DNA of 64,000 nt from Trichobilharzia szidati (Eukaryota; Platyhelminthes; Trematoda; Strigeidida; Schistosomatidae). Location of the stretch: contig OX235274.1 of the NCBI GenBank assembly GCA_944472155.2, forward strand, positions 34,470,052 to 34,534,051, in the 5' to 3' direction. Below, one piece after another: positions 51,291-61,384 of this stretch. A program made the translations under genes and the position numbers. A model generated the notes under the pieces. The model made no database searches, was not told where the DNA came from, and saw only the letters and a list, made by a program, of their open reading frames with translations. Every line of letters begins with the position of its first letter. The stretch's first letter is position 1.

Positions 51291-51794
51291 TAAATTAAAT
51301 TGGTGAAATATTTGTTTTATTATTATTTTTGGAATTGACATTTGTAATTTCGCCTGAGCTTTATTTTTATCCATTGAAAGTTTATTATTCATCACAATGA
51401 ATTAAAACCATTTTTGTGGATGAGTAGTGAATTTGTTCATGAACGTGTGTGTGTACAGTTTTTTCCTTGGCAACGGTTAATCAACAATCTGTGAGTGAAT
51501 TTCATTTCTACTGTTTGATTGATGATTTGGGATTTTAATTAAATTTAAGTGCTAGTGAATTAATTAATTAATTAATGAATTAATTACCAGTCTAAATTGA
51601 AAAATTTAAACTATCTTGACACTATGCCACTATACTCAACTCAAATATCATGAGTTATAAACAAAGATTAATACAATAACTTGATTGGTTATTTCACTTA
51701 TTTGTGTTGACCACAGTTATAACGTATAAAATTTGACAAATAAGGCAGCTAAAGTGAATTGGATCTTGTCGATCAAACATACACAAAATCAGGA
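51291..51794. other. Unassigned AT-rich stretch
   Basis: (TTAA)n-like run at 51558-51582 (AATTAATTAATTAATTAATG). Nothing else recognised. Confidence 0.35.
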
Positions 51795-52085
51795 TTAATT
51801 CGGAAGTTTCATCATGAGCTGACATCAGTTAGAGAACCATTGGAAATCAACAGGGAGTACTGGACAGCGGTTTCTTTCCTAGTTTCAAACCCATGACCTC
51901 CTGGTCACAAGTCCAACTCATAAACCATTCAGCCTTAGGGACCCGATCCAATAGCCCATGGATTCTAACTTCTAGGATCTCGTCATTTTAGCACGAGTGG
52001 CACCAGCCAATGTCATCGGCTAGTAATTGTCCTCACTCTTCACCTGGTGGGCTGCATTGGTTAAAATATCTAACTCACTAGAACT
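51795..52085 (-). mobile_element. SINE-B copy, decayed
   Basis: Minus strand: leader (GCCCACCAGGTGAAGAG, CTAGCCGATGACATTGGCTG), A-box-like GGCTGAATGGTTTATG, AGGAGGTCATGGGTTTGAAA (B-box region). A module follows with stem II damaged (CTAGGAAAGAAACCGCTGTC, then CAGTACTCCC), and tail TCTAACTGATGTCAGCTCAT. 46 bp around the hammerhead core are partly lost. Confidence 0.6.
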
Positions 52086-52198
52086 CTGAGCAAATTCTTC
52101 TTGAAGCCAGTCACTAGAGAACATCAGATAAATTTTCAACAGATATTTATATATGCGTAAAACTTGGGCAATGTGGTGGTAGTAAGTAATTCAATATT

Positions 52199-52446
52199 AT
52201 CAAGTGTTGGTTTGTAGGGTTTTGATTGGTTACAGGTTTCCTTCTTGAGCTGACATCAGTTAGAGAACCATTGGAAAACCTGGGAGTACTGGACAGCTGT
52301 TTCGTCCTAGTTTGGGACTCTTCATCAGTACGCACCCGCCGGGATTCGAACCCAGGACCTTCTGGTTACAAGGCGAGCTCGTATACCATTAAGCCACTGG
52401 GACCCGATCCAATGGTCCATGAATTCTAACTTCTGCCAATTCACGA
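52199..52446 (-). mobile_element. SINE-B copy with well-kept hammerhead-like module
   Basis: Minus strand: CAGTGGCTTAATGGTATACG (A-box), CTGGGTTCGAATCCCGG (B-box), then at 52286-52332 GTACTG-ATGAAGA-GTCC-CAAACTA-GGAC-GAAA-CAGCTG-TC-CAGTAC. Six-bp stem I (GTACTG/CAGTAC), four-bp stem II (GTCC/GGAC) and the six-nt palindrome CAGCTG as minimal stem III are all present. Only the first core base (A for C) departs from C-U-G-A-N-G-A. The 3' end reads CCCTACAAACCAACACTTGA. Confidence 0.75.
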
Positions 52447-52845
52447 CCCTACAAACCAACACTTGAAAATCAATGAGATGCTCACTAGCGACTTGCCCTA
52501 TTCAGGTGGGTAGCTACCTGGGGTTCTAGTGAGAAGTCGTGACCAGTAGGGTGCAGCAGGTCGGTTGTGAGGATAAATACTCATTATAGACATTACCTAG
52601 TGGTTGCGCTATGCCGTGAATTGGCAGAAGTTAGAATTCATGGACCATTGAATCGGGTCCCAGTGGCTTAATGGTATGCGAGTTCAACTTGTAACCAGAA
52701 GGTCCTGGGTTCGAATCCCGGTGGGTGAGTACTGTGAGGAGTCCCAAACTAGGACGAAACAGCTGTCCAGTACTCCCAGGTTTTCCAGTGGTTCTCTAAC
52801 TGTTGTCAGCTCATGATGAAATCCTGTAACCAATTCAATATTAGT
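52447..52845 (+). mobile_element. SINE-B copy, longest, head to head with the previous one
   Basis: It begins with CCCTACAAACCAACACTTGA (52447-52466), an inverted match to 52199-52218. Then leader (AGTCGTGACCAGTAGGGTGC, GTTGCGCTATGCCGTGAATT), A-box CAGTGGCTTAATGGTATGCG, B-box GGGTTCGAATCCCGG, module GTACTG-TGAGGA-GTCC-CAAACTA-GGAC-GAAA-CAGCTG-TC-CAGTAC (52730-52774) and tail GTTGTCAGCTCATGATGAAA. The core has lost one base. Confidence 0.72.
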
Positions 52846-52889
52846 TCATTTATTAGATATTTCACATAGTGAAACAATATTATTTACTG

Positions 52890-53650
52890 GATGACGTTTC
52901 GAACAAAATTTATTGTTCATAATCATATCAATTATGATCACACGACTTCGAACCCTAACCAGTCGAGATTTTGCTAGGTTTTATGTTCGGCTAGTTTGAC
53001 TGACTGCCCCTGTTTTACAAACTTTGACCTATGTATTTGACCTGACAATCATTCCAACGGGGTATTAGATAAACTAAATTGTTTTGTTTTAAAGGCTCCG
53101 CAGGATTGATCCTTTAACCGACAAAGCTTGCTTCTAATTGAGTTTGTGGTTGCTTTGAATGCCAACCACTTTTATTCATGCCTGCCTTGTTAAGAATTCT
53201 GCGTAAGGTTTCCGAGGTTCCTTCCTTGTATGGAATCACTACTGATGATTTAGATCCCTTATTGTTGGTGTTGTCATTATCTTGCGCATGTTTGATATGC
53301 ATGTCGTCATTATGATTGTTATTATTATCACTAACATTACTATCATTTTTATTTTATTTTTACATTTCCCTACATATTTCCTGACTAATTTATCAGGGTA
53401 ATTATTAAGTTTCAAGGCTTCTCTTATATGTCTCACTTCCTGTCTTAAATTTTCCTTGGTACTACTTGATTCTGTGCTCTATTACTTAAACATTTCATCA
53501 ATCCTATATTCACTGACATAGGATGGGATGATCGGAATTCTTAAAAATGTGGGAATAAAAGTGTCATTCAAACCCACAAGCTGAATTAGAAACAAGCTTT
53601 GTCGGTTAAAGGATCAATCCTGTGGAGCCAGCTTATGATTTATCCTAAAA
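52890..53650 (-). mobile_element. PLE-5-like fragment with inverted piece
   Basis: 53094-53530 on the minus strand encodes the linker: HIREALKLNNYPDKLVRKYV, KSSVVIPYKEGTSETLRRIL, NKAGMNKSGWHSKQPQTQLE. 53520-53640 on the plus strand encodes the same region (IGILKNVGIKVSFKPTS, IRNKLCRLKDQS). The two pair as an inverted repeat of about 70 bp (53094-53165 and 53565-53635; shared GATCCTTTAACCGACAAAGC). 52890-53090 may be 3' UTR (GATGACGTTTCGAACAAAAT). Confidence 0.65.
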
Positions 53651-53787
53651 GAAATCAAATTCCCACAAAGTCAAGAATCTCTGAGATCAGAATAATTTCG
53701 TGTAGTTGACTCTTCCTACTATAGGATACTTAATTAGTTTTTTTCATGATATGGTGAGTAAACGAAATCAAGGTTTAAAGATAACTT

Positions 53788-54136
53788 TGTAATGACAGAA
53801 GACAAGGGCCAGGCAACAGATCGTATATTGAGAAGATTAAAAGATTTTTACAGATTTCTATGTACATTATTATTCGTCATTGTTAGCAGAGAAGCAATGC
53901 CTTCTGATTGGTCGTTTTCCTGCTGAAGGTTATTCTGCCATCTCTTAATAGCCGTTTCTCTAAAGATCAAACCATATATCTGCAAATCGTATTTGCTCAC
54001 GCTGTCTGCTGTGATTGGTTGTTCAGTTCCTCAAGGTTACAATATGTTATTGCTTTATCTCGTGGTCCGGATTCGGGATGTGAACACTGATGTAAATTGG
54101 TGCCTACAATTTGTCAAGAAGACATCTCTCTCCACA
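53788..54136 (-). mobile_element. Solo LTR (LTR-A)
   Basis: 349 bp, minus strand from TGTGGAGAGAG to TGTCATTACA, with AACGACCAATCAGAAGGC and a polyadenylation-type region before GATCTGTTGCCTGGCCCTTG. It retains ACGATTTGCAGATATATGG, the uninterrupted form of the SINE-C target in the 47.4-kb copy. Flanks ACTT and ACCT are a possible diverged duplication. Confidence 0.8.
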
Positions 54137-54429
54137 ACCTTACAATTTAAAACAAAAATGGACTGGAACCCAATACTCGGTAACTTTGTCACTGTTGAAT
54201 ACTGGCATGTTAGACACGAGTACGAAAGAGATGTTCTTCACCCTTTGGTTTCCACTTATCCCATAGCTAATATTAATTGATGAAGAAATCTACCTTCGAA
54301 ATGATAAACTATTAACACGCTGTAAAGCTATTGATAATGAGTGATGGTGTCTAGGATGGCTCTGTTTTGAAAGTAGACATTCGATGTGAAGCCTTTGAAG
54401 TAAATCTCACCTGTCGAGGAACTTAACCC
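54137..54429. other. Unassigned stretch
   Basis: The end (GTGAAGCCTTTGAAGTAAAT, GAGGAACTTAACCCTAATAG, TAATAATA) vaguely resembles an RTE or SINE-C 3' terminus. Otherwise nothing. Confidence 0.3.
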
Positions 54430-54439
54430 TAATAGTAAT

Positions 54440-55644
54440 AATATATATAATAATAATAATAATCACTTTATTCCACAACAATAACAATTTACAGCATGGA
54501 ATTTTCAGCGTTTCATTTTACATATTGCATTGGTTTAGCTCTTTTTATAATTATATAAATGTATGAAATGTTAAAAATATTGATAATTAATAGGAAAAAA
54601 TAAAAACCCCAACAAAATCACACCATTTCTAGATCACAGTGAATAATAAATAAATAATATAACAAATCACACATGCAATAATATACATCATTACATTTTA
54701 TAGTTTAGTTAATGATTTAAAAGTTGTAAAAGTTCTTTTCTGATATTCGTCTCTTCACACAATACTCGTGCAAAATATGGTACGGTCGAATTTTTATATT
54801 TTGTAGTACGAGCATAAATGTTTATGAAATTTCTTCTGGTCTTACCCGAAGAGATACAAGGAAACAAATGTGAATAAAGAGGATGTTCACTATCAGACAA
54901 AATAACTTTAGCTAAGTGCTTACAAGAATTCATGTGCCTATTGACAACGGTGTTGGTTAGTTGAGTCAAAGGGATAGCACTGACCCTACTTACAGCCTTC
55001 AATGTTCTTCGTAGTATTATATGGTCTTTTTTGAGTAGCCCAGGGAAGAATAATGGTGAACAATAAAGAATGATGGGCAAAACACATGAATTAATAAATT
55101 GTATGAGAAGAGATTGGGTTATACCTGAGTGCCTCAACTTCTTTATGTAATAAGTCAGATGGAAAACTTTCTTAGAAACTATAAGAATATGAGACGACCA
55201 GCAAAGGTTTGGAGAGAAACTAATGGCAAGATAAGAAACACATGACTTACTCTCTATCATGGTACCATCAATATTACAACAATCATGCGATTGGACCAAT
55301 CCATGCATATCTTTTTCACTTCTCAAGCTGAAATCAACAGTATTACATTTAGTTGGATTTAGTCTAAGACCATTTGAGCCAGAACAATCCTTAACTTCAG
55401 CTAAGAAGCCATTCATATGGGAACAATCCAATGTGGAAACTACAGGGACAGAAACGGTCAGATCATCAGCATACTTAATGAAGTTAACTTTGGGTGAGTT
55501 CGGTAGGTCATGCAAAAAGAAAGAGAAAAGAAATGGAGAAAGTACTGCACCTTGAGGCACACCACTTTCAGTTAGCTGAGAAGTGGAGCGCTTTCCAGCC
55601 AAAACAGTATGCTGTTTCCTATCCTTAAAATAAGAAGTTCCTAT
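54440..55644 (-). mobile_element. CR1-like non-LTR retrotransposon, 5'-truncated, young
   Basis: Minus strand: intact RT C-terminal ORF (54709-55602, with coding sequence continuing upstream to about 55640), 3' UTR and an ATT-repeat end (54442-54465). Its 3' UTR end matches 430-497. It is cut at 55645 by LTR-C, and no continuation is seen beyond it. Confidence 0.85.
54709..55602 (-). CDS. CR1-like reverse transcriptase, C-terminal 297 codons
   Basis: The longest open frame in the window. SQLTESGVPQGAVLSPFLFS (residues 6-25) is RT motif B; NFIKYADDLTVSVPV (about 40-54) carries the catalytic Y-A-D-D. GLRLNPTKCNTVDFSL is the next conserved block, and the thumb follows with HLTYYIKKLRHSGI and FINSCVLPIILYCSPLFFPG. 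The C-terminal tail YARTTKYKNST matches 1-138. The GVPQG and YADD pattern places it in the CR1/Jockey group. The fingers and the first catalytic aspartate (motif A) are missing, as is an endonuclease, so the prot­ein as it stands cannot act. The reading frame shows no stop, unlike all other RT copies here, which suggests a recent insertion. Upstream codons SYFKDRKQHT continue to 55640. Confidence 0.85.
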   Translation of the reverse strand: MAGKRSTSQLTESGVPQGAVLSPFLFSFFLHDLPNSPKVNFIKYADDLTVSVPVVSTLDCSHMNGFLAEVKDCSGSNGLRLNPTKCNTVDFSLRSEKDMHGLVQSHDCCNIDGTMIESKSCVSYLAISFSPNLCWSSHILIVSKKVFHLTYYIKKLRHSGITQSLLIQFINSCVLPIILYCSPLFFPGLLKKDHIILRRTLKAVSRVSAIPLTQLTNTVVNRHMNSCKHLAKVILSDSEHPLYSHLFPCISSGKTRRNFINIYARTTKYKNSTVPYFARVLCEETNIRKELLQLLNH

Positions 55645-55923
55645 TGTAGCGAAGACGCTCTGAACCGATAATTACTGTGTACTTGTCTCTACTTCAACTC
55701 CAGAAAACCAGTACCTTCTTGAAAGTTTTATTGTTTGGCAATTAAAGTAAAGACAATTACAAATCTATAAATAAATGTTTTGTACAGTATTACAATGTAC
55801 TTTTATTCGTATTCTTTCGTCATCTTCGAACTTGTACACGATCAAACCATTCGCGCTTTCGAGTTGCCCACCAACAGCTACCAAGGTCAATGAACCCACG
55901 TTCAATGTTCATATTCCTTGACA
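55645..55923 (+). mobile_element. LTR-C, solo
   Basis: 279 bp from TGTAGCGAAGACGCTC to ATTCCTTGACA, about 90% like 61673-61950 by eye. Contains CTATAAATAAATGTTTTGTA and TTCGTATTCTTTCGTC. TG...CA ends suggest an LTR, but a target duplication is not visible and both copies are preceded by AAGTTCCTAT, so the left border is uncertain. Strand assigned from the TATA/AATAAA order. Confidence 0.55.
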
Positions 55924-56519
55924 TCACCCATATCCAGATTCTTCATCATCATAATGTATTCCTATTCTCGAGAAACTCAGTTCTTCCCCTAACACTCATG
56001 TTTACCATTGTTATATTGGTTATAAATGATCCATCGTAGGACTTGATGCCGACTGCAGTCTTAAGTGATAGTCAAGACTCATTTGTGTTTGATAACATCA
56101 GAAGTATAAGCTGATGATGCCAAGCGTAGGATATGCACACATCATTAATTGTCAGTGAGCACATCTGAGGCCTTCTGGTTTAACATACAAATTTCACTGA
56201 CATTGAAAATTTAGAGTACGACTTTATTATTAATAATAGTATCCCCTTGGGTTCCGAGTTGAATACAGGGTGTCAGCTGGACAGCTTTATTTGAGCAAGA
56301 CATATAAGCGAATAGTACTACCTTCAATTAGATCTTTAGGCTTTACTCTAATTTACATAGTTGTATGTATAAAAAAATTTGGGTAATGACAGTGGGTATG
56401 TGGATCAAAAACAAAAATAATTAGTGTTAAATGTGCTAAGCGTCAGTAATAACGATTATTATAATTATGTATATGTAGAAAATCAAATCCTAAAAGTTAC
56501 ATAAAACTTCATTTTTACA
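55924..56519. other. Unassigned; small RTE-tail-like piece
   Basis: 56222-56300 (TTATTATTAATAATAG, CCCCTTGGGTTCCGAGT, minus orientation) resembles the RTE-1 or SINE-C 3' end. Nothing else recognised. Confidence 0.35.
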
Positions 56520-57975
56520 GATGGTGTTCTATTCAAGTGTCTTTTGAAGTGATCATACCAGCGCTTCATTTGTTTCTCCTCTTAGGTAACTGGGTCCTCT
56601 TCACTATCTTCCATTGGTTTCATCTGTATCGATCTCTTCTAGGATAATCACCTGGTTATCTCATCTGGTGTTCTGAGGTCTATCTTAACTACGGTCTGTT
56701 CTACTTTAATTAACAGTTTACCATGGAACTCTCTTCTGCCTTTCCATGTACTCTTTTTTCACTCTTTTGTTCAATGCACTATAGGTTTTACTTAGCTACT
56801 CCCATAACTTTTCATCTTTGCATTATTTCATCTTCTTTTTCATCATTTCTTGCTCTCTTCTCTGTAAAATTTCACCCCTGCGTAGACAAAATTTTTACCG
56901 TTCGCCTCTGCCTCTATCCTAAGATGGTTATACAAGTTTCTTTCAGTGAGTTCCATTGTTCTTTCTCACGTCTAGACGATGATGTCTTCGATTTTTCCCT
57001 GATGGCTGCATAGAATATGTCATTTGTGGATTCCTTCTTCAGTTTTGGGGTATTGAACTTGAATTGTGGTATGTTTGTAGCTCTCTTGAAGACTTTGAAT
57101 TTGACCATGAGAGTTCACTGTACTGGATAATGATCTAAGCTTCCATCTGCTCTTCTCCCCGATTTCGCACCCAAATGGCGGCGTTTCCACCTTACGGAGG
57201 TAAAGACGAAATTTGACCGGTTTTTTGGCGTGTATATCTGGTGAAACCTATGTTCTTTTATGTATGTCTCTATACTTTTCCACAATGCCTCCAATCACTG
57301 AATCATTGAAGGCACAAAAATATGAAACCAGTTCTCCATTCTCAATCATTTCACCGAGTGACGCTTGACGCATGATGAGTTCTCTTCCTGTGTTTTTCGC
57401 TTCCAGTTCGACCACCTTATTCTCCACTGTGTCTTCACTGTTTCTAAGAGTGTAACGTTGACTAACTGTGACTTTTCTACCTTTTGAGTTGATTCTTGTT
57501 TACAGGAGATTTGTTCCGACTGCATAAGAACCTTTGATGTTGTTGTTGTTGACATCATGACAACCACTCTCTCAGTGTGCTCATGGTTGTCTTCTGAGTG
57601 ACAAATTAACTACTAGGAGAATTGACCTCTACTTCATCTGCCCTCAAAGATTCCTAGCACTCATCTTTTTGATAATCTGTGAAGCCTAGTCAACCGCAAA
57701 TATGATGCGGACATTGCATGTTCCGCATGCTTACTTTCGATTTCATCGGAAGAAGATATATCAGTTGACTGGATGGCTTCCTGAAGGCTTTCACCAAACC
57801 TCGTCTTTCGTCTCTCCAATTCTAGTTAAGCACTAGTTTTTTTTAGATTTCTCTTGAGGTTTAAGTTTCTGTAGCAATCCGATTAATTTTTCCGGGTTGC
57901 TGGCACCACACTTAAACTTTCCTTTTTTCCATGCCTAACACCCACTAGTAAACTAGTGAACCAGGAAACTGGCAG
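56520..57975 (-). mobile_element. RTE-1 5' half: 5' UTR, endonuclease, linker
   Basis: Minus strand: 57975-57680 is a 5'-UTR-like stretch (GTGAAAGCCTTCAGGAAGCC, CAACCCGGAAAAATTA) shared with 34195-34440. 57610-57180 is the endonuclease remnant and 57150-56520 the linker to the start of the RT (KEEKQMKRWYDHFKRHLNRT near 56530-56590). It ends there, so this locus holds the half missing from most other copies. Confidence 0.75.
56590..57720 (-). pseudogene. RTE-1 endonuclease C-terminal half and linker
   Basis: RHSLGEMIENGELVSYFCAF, NDSVIGGIVEKYRDIHKRT and a VSPD block (57360-57220) equal the APE nuclease segment NGE-F..F-C-FND-VIGGT-F-H-IHK-TW-SPD of RTE proteins. The 56914-57108 open piece MVKFKVFKRATNIPQFKFNT with SSSRREKEQWNSLKETCITI is the linker. 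The N-terminal nuclease strand (GTWNV in other copies) is only vaguely visible near 57715. Many stops; inactive. Confidence 0.7.
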
Positions 57976-58623
57976 TGGTTTTGGAATAAGATAATACGAC
58001 TTTAATGTACCTGTTCAACTACGTCAATGATCACCGTGAAAAAACGTTCACTTCAACCTATCTCATGTTAAACCTAATACTCAGATGAGTGAATAATTCA
58101 AATAATTTTCTTAATTTCTCAAAATAATAAATCAAAATGTTACGTGAAATTTTTAAAAATTTTATTAATGAGAAAAGAATAGTCTTTTTGATAACCACTA
58201 CTTGACCAAGTTCTACAGCTGCATGACCATAATAATTCAGCGACATCAGTGTCGTTTTAAATAACATTGAATCAAAAGTGTCAGCAAACTGCAATCCAAA
58301 AGCACCCGTAAGAGAGGGAGATAATATACACACTAGGATGACTGAATATCAGATAAATTAAAGGAAGCATTACAGGGTTTGTGAATTTATAGGTTCGAAA
58401 GATCATCAGGGTAGCAGTACTGGCTGGACCTGCCTTTCGTTTGCACACTCAGACATTCAATTGATTTAAGCGGATTGCAATGGCCACTGTTGTTTGGAAT
58501 GTTCGGAATCTAGAGGCTTTTGATAATTTATTCGATACCCAATAGATTACGGAGAAAGACTCTTCAATGCTAGATAGTATGGTGACCCGTTTGGATGAGG
58601 TGATCTAATATAGAACCGTTGTT
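57976..58623. other. Unassigned stretch
   Basis: The minus-strand ORF 58058-58333 (91 codons) has no family I recognise and its codon content is like the surrounding AT-rich DNA. Nothing else seen. Confidence 0.35.
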
Positions 58624-59638
58624 TTATTATTATTATTTACTGTTTCCTTTAGTTCCTAGAGGAACATGGGGCTTCAGCTACACGTCTACACTTCTTTCGG
58701 TACTCTGACAACGTTTTCACCTGGCTTCACATCTGCCTACATCCTTTCATCTCCTCTTCACATCACCTCCTCTATGCGACCCTCGCAATGATGACCAACT
58801 CAACGCTTCCTATTCAGGTCCCACTCGAGTGAAGGTCTGGTGTGTGATATCACTTGATGGTTTGTTTTCACAGAGTATGGTCAATCCACCTCCATTTCTT
58901 CATGCTTATTTGTTGCACAATCGGTTCCTGGTTGGTTCGCTCCCAGAGATCCCTATTGCTGATCTTTTCTGGCCATCTGATCTTCAGTAATGAGTGAAGA
59001 CAGCTGTTGATGAAGGTCTGTAGTTTGTTCTCAGTGGCCTTCTGGGCGCGCCAAGTCTCTGATCCGTATAGTATTACTGACTTCACACTGGAGTTGAAAA
59101 TCCGGATCATATTTTCATTTTCATGCTGAGTGCTGTTGATCTATCTCCACATCGACTTGAAAGAAATGAAAGTTTGCCTTGCTTTCCCGATGCCATCTTT
59201 GATATCCTCGTCAGTTCCGTCCACCCGTAGTTGAAACGATGCTTCTCAGGTAGGTAGGTGGAGGAGGTTGCTTCTTTCACATTTCTCCCATTTATGCTGA
59301 TTGTTGTCTGTTGTAGTTACTGTTGGTGTTGGCCAGGAATTTTTATCACCTCTGTTTTCTCTATGTTCACCTGAAGGAAGTCCTATTTTCACTGGATGCT
59401 TCTTCTACCAACTTGTTGCTTTTCATTTGCATATCTTCGAGTTTGTGGGAAATCAGACATATATCATCGGCGAAGTCCAGATCCTCCAAGTTTTTTGTGT
59501 GGGTCCATTTTATGCCTGTTTCCCCACTGCCTACTGTGTGTCTGTCGCATTATCCACTCTACTGCAATCAGGAAAATCATTGGAGATATTAGGCAGCCAG
59601 CCAGTCAGCCAGCCTTGTCTTACTCCCGTCTTCACTTA
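58624..59638 (-). mobile_element. RTE-1 copy, 5'-truncated in the RT palm
   Basis: Minus strand: near the GVRQ region (59620), IRQTHSR-type variant of VDWIMRQT, then the KWTHTK and FADDICLISHKLED block (59495-59430) and the thumb with CAACTACGGGTGGACGGAAC (59215-59235). Open pieces follow: MIRIFNSSVKSVILYGSETW (58868-59110), LHSLLKIRWPEKISNRDLWE and KKWRWIDHTL. The 3' tail ends GGAACTAAAGGAAACAGTAA, ATAATAATAA (58625-58660). Confidence 0.82.
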
Positions 59639-60694
59639 ATTTGGACATACTGCTAAGTGTGGTGTTCCAAACGGCAGAAAATTAAATTCCCCAGGGCGAA
59701 GGAAAATGCCAATGGTTTTACAGGAGCAGTTGAGCTGATAGATAGAATTAGTCTAGTTACTTCGTCTTTAGTATCCCAACCAGGTGTTTAGATTATATAT
59801 ATAAATATATGCATTGCTATAAGTCCGTAGAAAATGTTTAATCTAAATTTTAGCACTGGATTGACTAAGAGAATCTGCTATCTTCGCATCGAAATTATAA
59901 CTTAACATGAAACTAACTAATAAGGTTATTCATTGCTCACCTGTTAATGTTTTATTTTTACTCACTACAGTCATGAATACCTCTTGTTTATGCTCTCTAA
60001 TTTATGGGATTAAACAGCATTGATACAGAAAAGTGTGATATAGTGTGTGTTGGTTAATGTTCTTGCTTTTGTTTTGTTGGGATTTTTTTGTTGGTTAAGG
60101 GATTATTGATCTAACTGGATTATAGATATATGCATGCATATATATTATAAGAAGAAAAGGTGATACACTCTCCTACATCATGAAAAAGGAGGCGGAGGAG
60201 AGTTATTGTTCTATTGTATTAAGATTTAATACACAATTGAAATGGATGGAAGGATGAATGGATGGCTGGCTGGATGGATGGATATATGCGTATATACATA
60301 ATTATACTGAAAGAAAAGGTTGAATTGATATTCTCTCATTGTTAGTTTAACGATTTATTTTTATCTTCCATGTGTACGTGTGCGTGTGAGTGAGTGAGTT
60401 GAGTGAGTGCATATCCCACATGCATTTACACTTGTGAAGTATTGTCCTAAAAACTATGCATTTTATATACAATGAATGAATGGTTGTCTTTTTATTATCA
60501 TTGTTATTGTTGATGTTGATATTGTTGTTGTTGTCAGTGATTTTGAGGAAGTAATTTTCCTCTCTCTTTTAAATGAAAGAAAAAAAAATGAAAGTAACGT
60601 GAGGTCAAGGAATTAATAACATTGTTGTGCATTATTATACAGTTAAAAAAATATTTCAAGGTGAAATATTCCCCAAAGTTTTATAAATTTTTCT
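59639..60694. other. Unassigned AT-rich stretch with microsatellites
   Basis: (GGAT)n-like run at 60247-60284, GTGAGTGAGTGAG at 60386-60398 and TTGTTGTTG near 60523-60533. No gene or element recognised. Confidence 0.4.
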
Positions 60695-60965
60695 ACAAGC
60701 ATAATCCTCTTATGTTCCACTGAGAACATGTCTATTCTGTCCTGTTCTCTTCTGACCTCTTCAGGTGGCTTTACAACCACGCATAGTCAGTGATCTCCTT
60801 CTCCGCTTCACACAATCTCCTTCATGTAATAATCACATCTACGGGTTCCACTCGAGCAATGGACTGACTGGCGTGTGATTTCACCCGACGGTCTCCTTAG
60901 CGTATATCCAATCTATCTCCATTCAATTCGGAATATTTCTTTAGCGATAACTAAAATCGGTTTCA
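60695..60965 (-). mobile_element. RTE-2 C-terminal fragment
   Basis: Minus orientation of the 3' coding end: CTTATGTTCCACTGAGAACA, AGTGATCTCCTTCTCCGCTT, ACGGGTTCCACTCGAGCAAT, GGCGTGTGATTTCACC and CGTATATCCAATCTATCTCC. The same order is seen in RTE-1 at 58670-58890. No open frame. Confidence 0.65.
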
Positions 60966-61384
60966 TAGATTTGTTTCCTTTGAGAAATTTCGGCATAGAA
61001 AGAAGGGCAAAAAGAACCTCTATTGGAAAACAATGTCCCATATTAAATCTGTATATCAAAATCTTTCCGAAATGAAGTTTAATTTGAATTATTCAGGGCA
61101 ATGTAGGACATAGGCGAGAAAGCTATGTTCACCTAACGAGCTGGGAGAAGAATTAATCTTTGGTGAGTAATGCTACAGGGAATTCATTCTAAAGGATAGT
61201 AAAGAAAAAGTAGAGAAAATGAAACAATTACCTGCTGAGAGGAAGAAAAAGTGTCTCCTTGTGTCCCATTCAAAGGAGAGGCAACCTCAGAAACAAGACA
61301 ATGGAAGGGGCAATAAAATGATCCTTCCCCTCAGTTTAGCTCGTAACACTATGCAACGCCACATGTTGTAGATATGTTCCCTGC

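Noticed and set aside
53993..54280. 95-codon plus-strand ORF
   Set aside because: About half of it lies antisense in a solo LTR; no known domain.
58058..58333. 91-codon minus-strand ORF
   Set aside because: No motif, no conserved neighbour, composition like the surrounding AT-rich DNA. Possible but unsupported.
58470..58560. Translated WNVRNLEAF-like stretch as an RTE endonuclease start
   Set aside because: Only four or five residues match GTWNVRT; no further nuclease or UTR similarity follows.
59301..59639. 112-codon plus-strand ORF (and 59323-59592, 59396-59656)
   Set aside because: Antisense to the RTE-1 RT palm on the minus strand; the equivalents at 4299-4718, 31899-32225, 49866-50363 and 50032-50385 are the same shadow.
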